From NCBI GenBank assembly GCA_951799445.1, contig OX637296.1, positions 24,304,001 to 24,368,000 of the forward strand: DNA of 64,000 nt, given 5' to 3'. Of the stretch, positions 20,718 to 32,564 are shown piece by piece. This DNA comes from Pseudisothecium myosuroides (lineage: Eukaryota; Streptophyta; Bryopsida; Hypnales; Lembophyllaceae). The notes below the pieces were generated by a model. It saw only the letters and a program-made list of their open reading frames with translations, searched no databases and was not told the DNA's origin. Position 1 is the first letter of the stretch, and each line of letters begins with the position of its first letter. Both the position numbers and the translations under genes were made by a program.

Positions 20718-21936
20718 CACTATTAGAAAATTCAATGTCTAGATCAACAAAAAATGTTGATTTCTTTTGTTGATTTGGTCGTGTTGATTTGGATAGTAAT
20801 AAAAAAAAATCTATTGATTTTTTCCATTGAATTGGTCCAATCCAAAAAAATACCCAATTACTTTTTTGGCCAAAATTTATGGACAACGGGAAAAAAACAT
20901 TATTTTTTTCCACTGCCTAGAAATTTCGTAAGCCATGTAATCTACCCATGGTTGCCTATCGAATTTGAACCCAATACCTCATGCCTACGTGCACAAGGCT
21001 CCATCCAATGCACCACCATTGGAATTCCATGTAGAATACATATATAGAGAGAGGATGTTTGAAAATGTCAAAAAAATGTCCCTTCCAACCCCTCTATGAA
21101 CTTTGTCTATAACTTTTGATTAGAGGCTCAAAATTTCAAACAGGTTTTCGGAGATGAAAGTAATCTTAAATTTCCAAGTCTTTTTAGTTCAAAGTTTTTT
21201 GAAAAAATTTATTCTACTATGCCAAAATGACCGCCACAGTCTGTTGAGTTTAAAAAATACCGAATTGTGAATGATTAAGTTGAAAAAAAAATTCATTGCA
21301 CATAGAATTTCAACTGAGGTGTTTTGAACATTGCCCAAAATAATGAAAAAAACTAATTTAAAATGCTTGTAAGTCAAAATTGTGTGCTTGTATGCCCTTC
21401 AACTTTTGGGATTATGTTAATAATCTTATTGAGAGTATGTATAAAGAATTTTAGACTAATTGGATTTATATGTTATGGTTGTCTAAAACTGCCTGTAACA
21501 AAAAAAAATGGCCTTTTGAGACATAATTTTTTAATTGCAACTTAGAATGTTTTGAAATTTTCTAAACATCGAGCTAATAGTGAAATACTCAAATACACCT
21601 TTGGTAAAAATTTCACAAAAATTATATCCAAAATTTTTTGCACTAGTAAGGACTTGCCCCAGAGTGGAAAATGAAATACAAAATCATTCCAAAATATTCC
21701 AAAATACTATGAATGTGCTAAATAGAGTCCGATGATTCCAAAAGATTCCAAAAGATTCTAGATTTCATAAGATTTTGTTGATTTGGTCATTGCACTATTC
21801 AAATCAACAAAATCAAGCAGCCATTTTGTTGGCTTATACAAAAAGTTCAAAAATTAGTGAAAATGGTCATTATAGTGTTCCAAACAACAAAAATTAGTTG
21901 ATTTTGTATTGATTTGATTATGATTTTCTAGTAGTT
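20718..21936. mobile_element. CACTA-like non-autonomous element, 1.2 kb
   Basis: The left end CACTATTAGAAAATTCAATG pairs with the right end, which in reverse complement reads AACTACTAGAAAATCATAAT. Subterminal repeats of TGTTGATTT occur on both sides, linking it to the element at 16036-17489. A partial foldback copy lies at about 21048-21240. No target duplication is seen and no transposase is encoded. Confidence 0.45.
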
Positions 21937-22627
21937 TCAATAGAGAATGGGACTTTATTACCAATGTAAATTATCTTTATAAGTAAAATAGTCAAATGTT
22001 TGCTAAAGACTCATTTAAAAAAAGTTGTTTAAATTTTGCCGGTTTTCAGTTTACGATGATTAAAAATCGTTGGTCAAATTTCAACACTTGCCAACAGTTT
22101 GTTTGTGAGATTCTTATTCCTAATTTTAAAGATGTGAAGTAGAAGTTGCAGCTGCCTCAGAAGCAAAAAATGATATGACGTATTAATTATTAATAAGTTC
22201 ACAAGTCAAATCAATTTTTAGACTAGATGAAGGTACAATATCCTTTTATCAGTGTTCTATTCATTCTTGCAAATTGCACATGCATCAAAGCTTCAACCTA
22301 TTGATGTAATTTTGCAAGGCTATGTAAATGTGTCTTTTCTGTGCATTTCAAATGATAGTCTGTTTCTTGTATAAAAAAACAAATAGAAAGTGTATCTAGG
22401 CACATTGAACTTGATTTGAGCATTAAAACATCATTCAAAATTCACATTATTATTTTTCATTTTTCATTTTTCATCGATTTTTTTTTTAGGATTCAAATTA
22501 TTTTTATTAATATTTTCTACACTATTCAATTATTCCATATTATAATATCTGAAAATTTCATTACATGCCATATTTAATTATAATTTGAATTATTTTCTAA
22601 CAAATTCGATCCGAGTAGAGGGTAGTA
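21937..22627. other. AT-rich gene-free stretch
   Basis: I see no gene, RNA or defined repeat here apart from short A/T runs. Confidence 0.5.
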
Positions 22628-23068
22628 GGAGCTCAACCGCTCATAGTGAAGTCAAAAGCAGGAATTGTGTTCGAAGTAATATTTCAGAACTCATTTAGGT
22701 TTAGTAGAATAACCCTTTTCAAAAAAATTTGAACAAAAGAAAGTTGGAAAATCAAGTTAAATTTTATTTCCAAAAATCCGTTTGAGATTTTGAGCCTCTA
22801 ATCAAAAGTTATGGACAAAGTTCAGAGAGGGTTTGGAAGGGACATTTTTTTTGACATTTTAAACATCCTCTTTGAGTTTTGTCCATAACTTTTGATTGGA
22901 GGCTCAAAATCTCCAACAGATTTTTGGAGATTAAATTTAGCTTGATTTTCCAACTTTTCTTAGTTCAAAGTTTTTTGGAAAAAGTTATTCTACTATGCCT
23001 AAATGAGGTTTGAAATTCTACTTCAAACATGATTTTTACGTTTTCATTGACAATGAGTGGTCAAGCTC
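22628..23068. mobile_element. Foldback element copy 2, 440 bp
   Basis: Same architecture and same length as 16531-16970. GGAGCTCAACCGCTCATAG at the left pairs with GAGTGGTCAAGCTCTC at the right. The central arms include TCCGTTTGAGATTTTGAGCC and GGCTCAAAATCTCCAACAGA. Shared sequence continues to about 23230. Confidence 0.7.
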
Positions 23069-25221
23069 TCATCTTCAAATTGTCCCATATCCTTTGAGGA
23101 TTCATGATGAACATTGAATTTCAATATAAAAATGTGTTTCCACCCTCCATTCCTACAAATGTCAATCAAGCAATCTCTTTGTTTTACCATGAAATTCTTT
23201 TTTGACGGTAGATGGTTCAATGTCATTGGTATTTGACTCAATGGATTGGCTTTGGATTTTTGGCAAACTATCTTCACAATTATTTGTTGAATTTTTTGTT
23301 TGGTCCCAAAATTAGCAAAAAAATGGAACACCCCATAAATGCACTGCCACTATTTTGGTACTCAAGCTTACATTAATTCTTCATGATGTGTGGATGAATT
23401 TTGTAGACGAAGACTTTGGAGGGGAAAAGGCAGCCTTTTTGAAGGCTATTGAATGTTATGTATCAGTGGTTGTGTGTAGCACTGCACCGAAGTTCGAAAT
23501 CAATAATGTCGATATCCACTTGCTCTAAGCATAACATTCAGTAGCATGTGTTGATGTTGCCTTGCTTCTACAATGATGGTGTGCCTCTACATCCTCCACC
23601 TGTCTAATTCATCAATAGCTACTAATGAAACACTGTTGGGGTGTGGAATATACCACACCATCACTCTAGAGCTACTGAATGTTATGAGGTAACTAAAATT
23701 GCACAAATAAGCATTTCAGTATGGTTCCCATTATTATATTGAATTTTTTTTTGTAGGATCTTGTTGATATAGATTCTCTTGAAATGCATTTTTTGGGACA
23801 CCATACGAATAAACCACAAATTTTCTTGTTACTAAAAATAGGTGTAACTTCTAAAACCAACAATAGACTATTATGAATAGTGGAAGTATATTTCAGACAA
23901 GAATTTGTGGTGTTAGGTTCTAGAGAGTAGTCCAAGTTAGGTATAGTTATTGCAGGAAACTAAACCCGTCTCACAAAGTGGGTGATGTGGGGTGAATGCA
24001 AGATAATCGTAAAAAAACCCATGTTAATTCTATGTTCATCACCTCTCCTCACTGGTTGAGGGCCTGTGATTTCAAATATGAATTCAAAATTTGCAAAATT
24101 TTGTCATGTGTGAAAAAAAAAAAATTCCTGTGTTTCCCCCAGAGGTAAATTCACCCTGCATCGCCCACTTTGTCCGACGGGTCGGCTGCGTAGTTACCGT
24201 AGCTGTAGATGGGCGTGTGCAAAGAAAACTGAACGAAGCCATTAAAGATTTCCCTCCCTGTGTGCGTTCGTCAGAGTCTTATCCTGGTGATGTAACCTCA
24301 TAAATAACCGTACCATCCTGCACAATAATACACCTGCAAACTCACTGAAGTTTCTCGTTGAGCCTACAAAACGACAAGTTGCAGAGACACCCGGCCCTGT
24401 TCTCCGCATCCAGAGAAATGGCAAACAAACTCTCCTGAAACGTACCATCCGCATGCAGAAAAAAAATAAAGCATCAAATTTAAAGCGGACGCTACTTATC
24501 AGTAGCTCGCAAACTCGAACTTCCCCGGCCCACTCCTAAGAAATTGACAGGATAGTAAGCGCAACAGTTGAAAGACAGGCAATCAATGAACTTTCGCAGA
24601 CTTCATAACATTCAGTCTGTAGCCTTTATGCCCACTGCGTTTCTTTCGTGCACCCTGCTCATCACATTGAGCATCCACCTGTCCACTTAGCAACTGATGA
24701 TGCCCTGTTGAGTGCAGAATATTGTACGTCATCTATTGTGCCGTAGAGCCAAGCCAGTGACAGTGCATGCTACTCATTGTTATGTTGGGTGAGAACTAAC
24801 TCAACTCCCAATTACACTGGTAAACTTAACACCGAAGTGCTTGACCTAAATATAGTAAAATTACTTCTGAAAAATCATGATAAATAATTGAAATCGGAAT
24901 ATTCGGGAAGGAAAATAATGCTTCTGCGCTTGGTGATGAGGAAGTTCAGTGCCTTGGACCTTGCGCGTTGAAATTGACTGACGTGTCTGTGAACAAATTC
25001 AACCTAAAGTCTTCAACAACGTGCGAAGAATTTTCTATAGCGCTATACGTATATAACGGACAGCTCACACGATCCAGAATCCTATCCAAGGCTTGGGAGT
25101 GTGATTCCTGCACTTGGGAGCGGTTTCGAGTAGTCAGTTACCAACTGCAGTAGAGGAGTTCTTGATGTGGACAGAGTGAAGGCATTACTCAGAGAGGTAT
25201 ATCGTGTCTGAACTTCGGGAG

Positions 25222-25228
25222 TATATAT
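25222..25228 (+). promoter_or_regulatory. TATA box of GLP2
   Basis: TATATAT inside GGGAGTATATATCC, 57 bases before the start codon; the counterpart in arm 1 is conserved. Confidence 0.6.
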
Positions 25229-25284
25229 CCAATTGCTTGTGAGTTCCCAGTTGTGAGCCCATCTGGTTTGATCGAGTAGTCCCA

Positions 25285-26603
25285 ATGGCTGCTGCCATGA
25301 GAGCTTCCGTGTTGTTCCTAGCTGCTGCCATGATCGTTGGTTGCTCCGTCTCGGGCGCCATGGCTGCTAATAGGACCGAACTGGACTTCGAGACGGAGCT
25401 GATGCAACGGCAGGAATTCGGCGACAATGACTTCATATTCAAGTTTGAGAGGACCACTGACAACACGCCGTTTGGAAACCTCCGACCCATGTTCGTGGAC
25501 TTCAACCCTGCTCTTGCCACTCTGCCTGGGGAAGGAGCTTCGCAGAATTTGGTCACGGTTGGGCCTTGTGCTATCAATCAGCCTCACACTCACCCACGAG
25601 CCACTCAAATTTCTCATGTGACTGAAGGTAGGGACTCCTCTGGCACTCGTCAAACTCCTCAGTCCCCCTTACGTTACGAGATTTGTGAGCTATTGCGGTG
25701 TAATTGCATATTCTAGCTCATTTGGAGCTGGAAGCTTCAGCTGCTTACAGCAGTACAGTAGGCGTGATGTGTAGATTGGTGTGCAGTTTTGCGTAATTTA
25801 TGGTCTAGAAATGACATGTTTTTCTAACTGGATTTCATTGGTGTTTTGATCCATCGAGCAGGCGAGCTGTTGTTCGGGTTTGCGGAAGAAAATGGCGGGC
25901 GACACTTCATCGGAGGAAACGTCACGAGAGGCCAAACTGTCATCATTCCTCAGGGTAATGGAACTTGTCCCACAGCATGACGAAAAGGGGTCTCCGTAAT
26001 AGGAGTCAATCACATTGGCCATGATTGGTTGTATGAAATGCATTAGGGTCCTCGATCTGTACTGCACTCCTGATTAATAGGAGCTTAGGACTTCATCGTC
26101 TTCCACATACACCCTCTCCCGTGTTGTGAGATTTTTCCTTGGGATTTACCACTAGCGCAGTCACCTGTTGAAACAACATTGGGGAACGTACCCATAGTTG
26201 ACTGAGGTTGAAACAATATGTAGCAGCTTTTCCACCCGCACAATGTTGTTTCAACAGGGGGTCGGGTTTTCACTTGTGAAGTTCTTCAATGTCCCCACTG
26301 ATACCTTCTACGTACTTCTAGAATCGTAACTAAGTTGAATTTATCGTATGCTGGTGTGCAGGTTTGATACATTTCGCGCAGAACTTGGGCTGCAAGGAGG
26401 CGCAATTCATTGCCAGCTTCCCCAACCGAGACCCTGGAACCCAAACCACGGCCGTGGCCTTCTTCAACTTGCCCGTCGAGACTATTCGGGCCACCACGGG
26501 ACTAAAGGACTCGGAGATCTTGAAAATTCTAGCCAGCGTCACCGCCAACCCCAACCCCTCGTTGGACAAAGTGTGCGCCAAGATGTGCGGCATCAAGTAT
26601 TGA
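25285..26603 (+). CDS. Germin-like protein 2 (cupin), 3 exons
   Basis: Exons are 25285-25627, 25862-25954 and 26362-26603, with GT-AG introns of 234 and 407 bp, both phase 1. The exons encode 225 residues plus stop. Exon 1 gives the signal peptide (about residues 1-27) and box 1 (HTHPRATQ). Exon 2 is identical in protein to GLP1. Exon 3 starts at G-LIHFAQN with the fourth metal-ligand His and ends VCAKMCGIKY. The predicted product is a secreted cell-wall cupin. As in GLP1, the Glu ligand of box 1 is Gln and the N-terminal Cys pair is missing. Most differences from GLP1 cluster in exon 3 (PVETI for PISAI, KDSEILKI for SDSEIMDI). Both copies are open, spliceable and keep TATA and poly(A) signals, so both may be expressed. 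Enzymatic activity cannot be assumed. Confidence 0.93.
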
Positions 26604-26716
26604 ATCGTTCATTCTGGGCACCATTAAGCTAACTGCAACATCATCAGCAATTACTTTGCTGAGGGCTATATTATATATGTAGCGCCTGGAGCAGTGCCTC
26701 ACTGCCTCCCATGGCC

Positions 26717-26722
26717 AATAAA
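26717..26722 (+). terminator. Poly(A) signal of GLP2
   Basis: AATAAA about 115 bases past the stop codon, conserved in position with GLP1. Confidence 0.65.
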
Positions 26723-27396
26723 AGTCATGTAGCTTTGCTAGCTACCGTACTATTTTCTTCCGGAGATCTAGTTGAATGGAAAGGTCTATTACAACCTGTG
26801 TTTGCTGTACGAAATATGAATACAGGAGCAGACGGAGAGCTGCAAGTTCCTTGACGTGTTGTTTATGACGTCCTGAACGTTTTCTTGAACTGTGTTGCAC
26901 TTTTAATGTAATAATAATATATAGAGTGACGTGCACAATTTGGTCGTGCTTCATTCATTTCTTGCTAGTGACCACTACATATTGGAAGCTTCTAGTAAGC
27001 GTAACATGCTTGAGTAATAGGCCAAGCACCTTTTGAGAGCAGTGCAATCGTAGTGTGTATTTCTAGAGCAACGTCATTGCTAATTCAACCGAAGTTGGAG
27101 CTCTGCAATAACTCTCGCATGAACCGAATGACTGAGGGATTGGCTTGATGAGATGTTCAGACTGAGCTCAAACCTGTCTGAAAATCCTTGAATTGACATG
27201 CCAAGTCCGAGGTTATCCATGAAGAGACACATGCTGTGACTTGACGTATATCTTCCATGCCATTAACTCTAATGTCCTTAAAGTTCCTTCTCTTCCAAGT
27301 CCTTTCTCCGGCCATTGGTACAAGATGAATACCTAAACAACATTGAAAAAACTAGTTCATGACATACAATAAAAATTAACAAAAAACATAAAATTG

Positions 27397-27710
27397 TCAA
27401 TACTTTAAGTAATATAGGAGATGGCATTTACTAGCTTGATTTGTGTTTACCACCAAAGTTGGTGGAATATCATATGCTCTTACAAGATAAGCTACTTTGA
27501 GAGCCATCATTCTTCCTTGATTCTTCCAATTTAAAAGAAGCTTTCTACATGTTGTGGTTGCACACCTATAGCTCCACTTCAACTAATGATACAAAAAAAT
27601 TTGTATCCATTTCATACTCACTTTAAATTTTTCAAGTAGTTGCGGTGCACGAGAAGATAACACTTCCAAAATTATAGGTTGCACAATTCCCCGAACTCAA
27701 TGATTGTCCT
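27397..27710 (-). pseudogene. Transposase-like gene remnant, C-terminal part
   Basis: Read on the minus strand, one frame gives a coherent segment, with one internal stop, that contains SSRAPQLLEKFKVSMKWIQ, LKWSYRCATTTCRKLL and AYDIPPTLVVNTNQ. The order (helical segment, W-S-x-R-x-A-T block, then IPP-x-LVVN-x-x-Q) resembles DDE transposase-like proteins in which the last motif is IPxxLxxNxDQT. Here the Asp of DQT is Asn. The family is remembered by pattern only. Upstream parts of the same decayed gene seem to lie at 28546-28680 and 32565-33570. Confidence 0.5.
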
Positions 27711-27782
27711 TCATTTCTCATGGCAATAAACATATCATACATATCTTTTAATACATAAAGCCTTGAGGAAAGAAGAGACTCT

Positions 27783-28556
27783 TGCTAAGATGAGGACATG
27801 AGGATAACTGACCATGGTACATTGGCTAAGTCCATCAAACAATCTTGCAGTTGATCCAAGCTTCCTATACATACGAAAATGCTATGTGTTAATAAAACAA
27901 GCTTACATGATTCAGTATTAGTATTGACTCACAATAGCAATGAACAAGCAATTACCAGCAATCAACGATGAATTAGTAACAAGTGGTTTAAATTGCTTCC
28001 AATATACTACGTATTCTGATAATGGAGAAATTCAAATAATTAAAAAGCTTGTATGAAATGAAAAGAGGCAATAAATGAGACAAAAATACATTGAACAATG
28101 AAAAAAAAGATACTTATTCATTGAATCATTGATAATAATAGTTTTCCAAATGAAAGAAAAAATCGCATGTTAGGTAATGAATCATCAACTAAAATGCAAC
28201 TAAACAGCTGTATAGTTTGACAGCTCAGCTATAACTTGTTTAGTGACATAGCTGGAAAAAAAAATTCTACCTAAGATTCACATAATACATTTGGATTGGG
28301 AATCCTACTTTAAAAATAAAAAACATTATCAATTTGTCAAGCAGTAGGTGAACATTAGAAAGAATCTAGGTCATGTAGAAGGCTATTTGGCTTTTGGATG
28401 AAATATAGAGGATTTTTTTTTAAATTGAAAAAAAAATTGAAAAAAAATTAAAACTAAAATTAAAAAATTGCCAATCTGATGTGGCGCTAATGGTAATTAT
28501 ATGGTCTCCTTAAATTTATTTATTTATTTATTATTTTTCATATCCTCATCTTAGCA
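27783..28556. mobile_element. Possible TIR insertion, 774 bp
   Basis: TGCTAAGATGAGGACATGA at 27783-27801 is matched in reverse complement at 28538-28556 with one mismatch. The interior is AT-rich and non-coding and lies between two pieces of the transposase-like pseudogene. No target duplication is evident. Confidence 0.4.
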
Positions 28557-28680
28557 TATGAGCTTTGATGAGCCTTACAACATCGTGCAGGCCCAAAGAG
28601 TGACACGCCAAAGCATTCAAGCCACTATTGAGTCGCAAAGATTCGATAGATTGATGATCTTCTATTTGTTGCAATTTGAT
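28546..28680 (-). pseudogene. Transposase-like gene remnant, middle part
   Basis: The minus-strand frame reads IKLQQIEDHQSIESLRL followed by NSGLNALACHSLGLHDVVRL. Amino acid use is balanced, unlike that of the surrounding AT-driven frames. It ends exactly at the left edge of the CACTA element at 28681. The reading resumes in the right flank at 32565, so the insertion split this gene. Confidence 0.4.
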
Positions 28681-31600
28681 TATTAGAAGAGACCCACGTT
28701 TTTTTGTGACATTAGACAAAAAACGCGACATGTTTTTGTGGACAAAAAGACGTCAAAGATCTAAGGTAGTGGGCATCAGAATTATGGTGGACGTTGCAAA
28801 AAACGTATGGATGTTAATGGAAAAACAATGTGATGCTATAGAAAACATTGTCATTCTAGTATGTTCCCTACGACATTCAATAAAATGTAGTCACGTTTTT
28901 GGCAATGTCCAAAAAAACGTGACAATGCCATGTCAGCAAAGTATAACGGGTAAATTCACTACAGATAAATTTTCATAAATTACTAGCGACAGAGGTAAAA
29001 CATTGACCCGCTCTAAAAATCACAAGGGAAGAGTAGGTGCTTGGGAGTGTGAGGAAAAACCCTTCTATGGATGGATGATGAAGCAACTCTTCGTTAGTTT
29101 ATAGGTAGGATTTACAATGAAGCATGAAAATGGTTGCCATGCCATCTAAAAGTAGTAGTATGTGTTCATGCGCATATAATGACTGAATATGTTTTGAATT
29201 GAATATGCAAATTAATACATGTGTGATGTGCTTCACTTTGGATCATGCAGTTCACATTTATATGATGTATTGGAATATTTTTAGCATATACTTGCTATAA
29301 AAATTATATTAAAAATAGAACACTTATTTTCATTGTATTGAAATTGTGTATTGCAGTTCTTGCATTATGGCTGCATTGGTGGAATATGATTGCAGTACTA
29401 TTTTGACCCTCAAATCCAACATTGCAGGTCAGAATTGGGATATAAGGTCCTTTGCTAAATTCACAGCAGCTTACCAAGACAATTTTTAAAAATGCAGATC
29501 GATCCACCTTCACCATGTGCTATATAAGTGCACACCCTTTGCGCAAGTGCATGCAACATGATTTTTTATTTCTAAACCTGAAAAGTATACATAAATAGCA
29601 CCTTTGAATTTTTAACATAAATAGCACCTTTCATTTTTTTTCATTTCATCCAAGAATTTGTAATATTCATACATTATATATATTTTTTTGGATATTCCAT
29701 GGGGTTTTTTTTCATTACTTTCACTGAGACATTTTTATACGCCTACATTGTGAATGACATGCAATTTAGAATGGCGAATTTTGTATCCTTATTTAATTAC
29801 ATTTTCTCTTTTTCTTTGCTACAAGTCCTACTATTCATTGCAATACCGACGTAGGGCAATTCTAAACCACTATGATAGGGGTTCATTTGAACAATCCTTT
29901 ACAATTGTATGAATAAAACCTCAGTTGCCAAGGAATTTTGCCTTCCACATTCATTGACATAGTAGTTCTACCTTCACATTTTGTGTGATCTACTATTATG
30001 TTCTCTTCTATTTATTGACGTTATGCCATTCCTATATACTATGGTGTGATGTACGGTTTACAATATGTGGAACAAAAAGCATGTTCTCAGTGATGAAATT
30101 CACTGTGTTTCCTATACAATGGGTGAGCACCGTGTTCATATTGTTCCTGTAATTGCTATACGTCATTTACAAAGTACACATCTGTACAAAAATTTGGATT
30201 TTGTCTTGTACGCTAATAATATTGCACTACATGGATTTCCCGTGTAATTCCTTGCAACTTATTTGTGGAACTAAATTTTTTGTAATAGATCATTTCTTTA
30301 GACACCTAAAGTTGTAAGGCCTTCTTTTTATCAAATACCATTGGAAGTTGCCATGCAAATTGCGAAGTGTAAGAAACTTTAAAATTTGATTTTTTGGCAT
30401 ATCTAACCATAAAGGGTGATTGCAAGAAACACATGTCTTATTTTGCGTCGCACCTTGTGTGCTTTTTTGTTTTTTGGTCATAACTTTTGGTTTTGGCTTC
30501 AAATGACTCAAAATTTATATGACTTTTTTATATAGCTAGAATATTTTTTTTTTGGAATTTTCAAAAAAAAATTATTGTCCACAAACAATGCCTAATTTTA
30601 TGTCACACTTGCCAATTTGAAGATTTTAGTACCATTTAATACACAAAAAAACGTGAATTTGGAGCTAACATTTGGAGGACATTGTCTTCTAGTAGACTTA
30701 TATCTATTTTCCAAAAAAATTCTAAAAATATTTTATTTTATGTGGTGTGGGAGTCCACAAAGTGAGCTTCTTTTAGTTTGCATTTTGAAACATGTAATAA
30801 AATTATTTTGGTGTTTCCTTTGGTGAATGTACATCTATATAGAGTTGTTATAAATGACCAATTTTTATTTTATTTTATTTCTATTTTTAACTAATTAAAA
30901 CATCAAAGTATCTACTTTCTTGAGATTTTGCACTTTTTAGTTCTCCCATTTAAAAAAATTTCCTAGCCTTTTCCTTTGGTGGTTACTTTTACCTTAAAGG
31001 TATGAACATTAGTCATATTTTTTAAATTAAAAAAAATTATTTCTCTAATTTAAAATGGCTCCAAAAAAATCATGAGTATTGCTACAAAATGCAGCAAATA
31101 GTACAGTTTTTTCTTGCACTCACCCTATGATCTTCTATTAGACTAGTATATACAAATGTGGAAGATATTTAAGGAACTGCAACTGCATACATTGCAAGAT
31201 GTTTGCATTTAAAGTGAAAGTATTGGGGAGGGGGGCGGGGACTTTGCTTTGCTATAAATTTGGGCTTCTAATCATCTTAGCTTAAAATTTTTGCACTATC
31301 CAATTTGAATTTCTAATGTTTTTCTATAGAAAAATTGAGTTAGTAGTCTATCAATAAATTTAAAAAAAAAAATCCTCTTCTTTTTCACTTATTAAATAAT
31401 TGTTAAATAAAAGTACATTCAAGATCAAAAGAAAATGTAAATTGTAACACAATAATTTGAGTGGTGAAATTGTTCTAGCAAGAGATCTTGATCATATGAT
31501 ATGATTTGATTTCAAGTAAGTTTCTAGAAGTTACTAGAGGCTAAGGTAAAACATTGACCAGATGTGAAAGAAACAAGGGAAGGGTAGCCACATGGCACAC

Positions 31601-32564
31601 TTTGCTAAAAAAAAGGAATGTGGCACCTAACCTAGCATCGAACAAGGATGACCATGTCAATACTCTTTGACGCCATCTGAGAATTTTAACATTGTTTTTG
31701 TGATGTCAACTAAAATTGCGTCATGTTCATGAAGATGCTTAGGTTTAAAATTCTACTTCAATACAGTTCTTACGTTTTATACATCCCATATGGTTTGTCT
31801 TCCCTCTTACCACTTCACTTGTATAAAAAGCTTGTCTTTTTGTATCACCATACTCACGATAAGTGGCATTTGAAGCCATGCGACATACTTGCCAAATATG
31901 TTGTACTATGTATGGCGTAGTGTGTATGTTTTGCTATGTATGACATATTGTATACAATATATTTTGTATTGTGTATGGCCTATTTTGTATGGTGTATTGG
32001 GTATGGTATACATCTAAGTTGATATCTCAAAAAATGTCTCAAAAAATGTCCAAATGTCTAAGGTGATTTCTCAAAAATTGAGTCATACACATCAAGCACA
32101 TCCTAGAAGACATCATTCATGATGTTTTTATGTCTCTACAGATGTGCTGTAACACGGCGGATGCTACATGATCTAAAGAATTTACCTCATGTTACTATTG
32201 ACGTCCAAAAAAGCATATGCGCCAAATAGATGTGACCTAGGTACAATGCACTGCTGACATCAGCAAGGGTCTGGATGAAAATGTTGCTGACTTGGCACTA
32301 CCCACCCCCTTGGCGCTGACTTGGAGGCAAGGTGGCAACCACATGGCAACCTTTCCTGACCTCCGAAGACCATGTTTTTTGTGACGTCCTCCAAAATCTT
32401 CTTGAAATCAGACCATGTTTTTTGTGATTTTCCATATTTTGGGGTTTGCCCATTATTATGCAATTTTTTGGAAATCATAGTTGACATGGCTGATGTCCAA
32501 AAAAACGTATCTAGCACATTTGGCCATGAGGGGCCTGCTACAAAAACGTGGGTTTCTTCTAGTG
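28681..32564. mobile_element. CACTA-type element, 3.9 kb, TSD GAT
   Basis: The left end TATTAGAAGAGACCCACG pairs with the right end, which in reverse complement reads CACTAGAAGAAACCCACG. Both ends continue inward with CGTTTTT and GACAT-like repeats. GAT flanks it at 28678-28680 and 32565-32567, the 3-bp duplication typical of CACTA elements. The interior has no transposase and many repeats of the type AAAAAACGT near both ends. A segment of about 60 bases with GGTAAAACATTGACC occurs twice (near 28990 and 31535), and a degenerate GTATGGTGTATT tandem run lies near 31895-31995. Confidence 0.75.

Larger units (their letters stand above)
23494..27200. repeat. Inverted duplication, arm 2 (carries GLP2)
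   Basis: Reverse-complement counterpart of 230-4415. The best-conserved core is 24235-27200. A detached piece, 23494-23527 (ATCAATAATGTCGATATCCA), matches arm 1 near 4378-4410. 23528-23640 resembles arm 1 near 3797-3920 in direct orientation, so the outer edge was rearranged after or during duplication. 23641-24234 contains no supported gene. Confidence 0.8.

Noticed and set aside
23044..23331. 95-codon minus-strand ORF
   Set aside because: Overlaps the edge of the foldback repeat shared with 16960-17160, where the frame is not maintained.
24091..24303. 70-codon plus-strand ORF beside arm 2
   Set aside because: Runs antisense through the conserved block and has no counterpart in arm 1.
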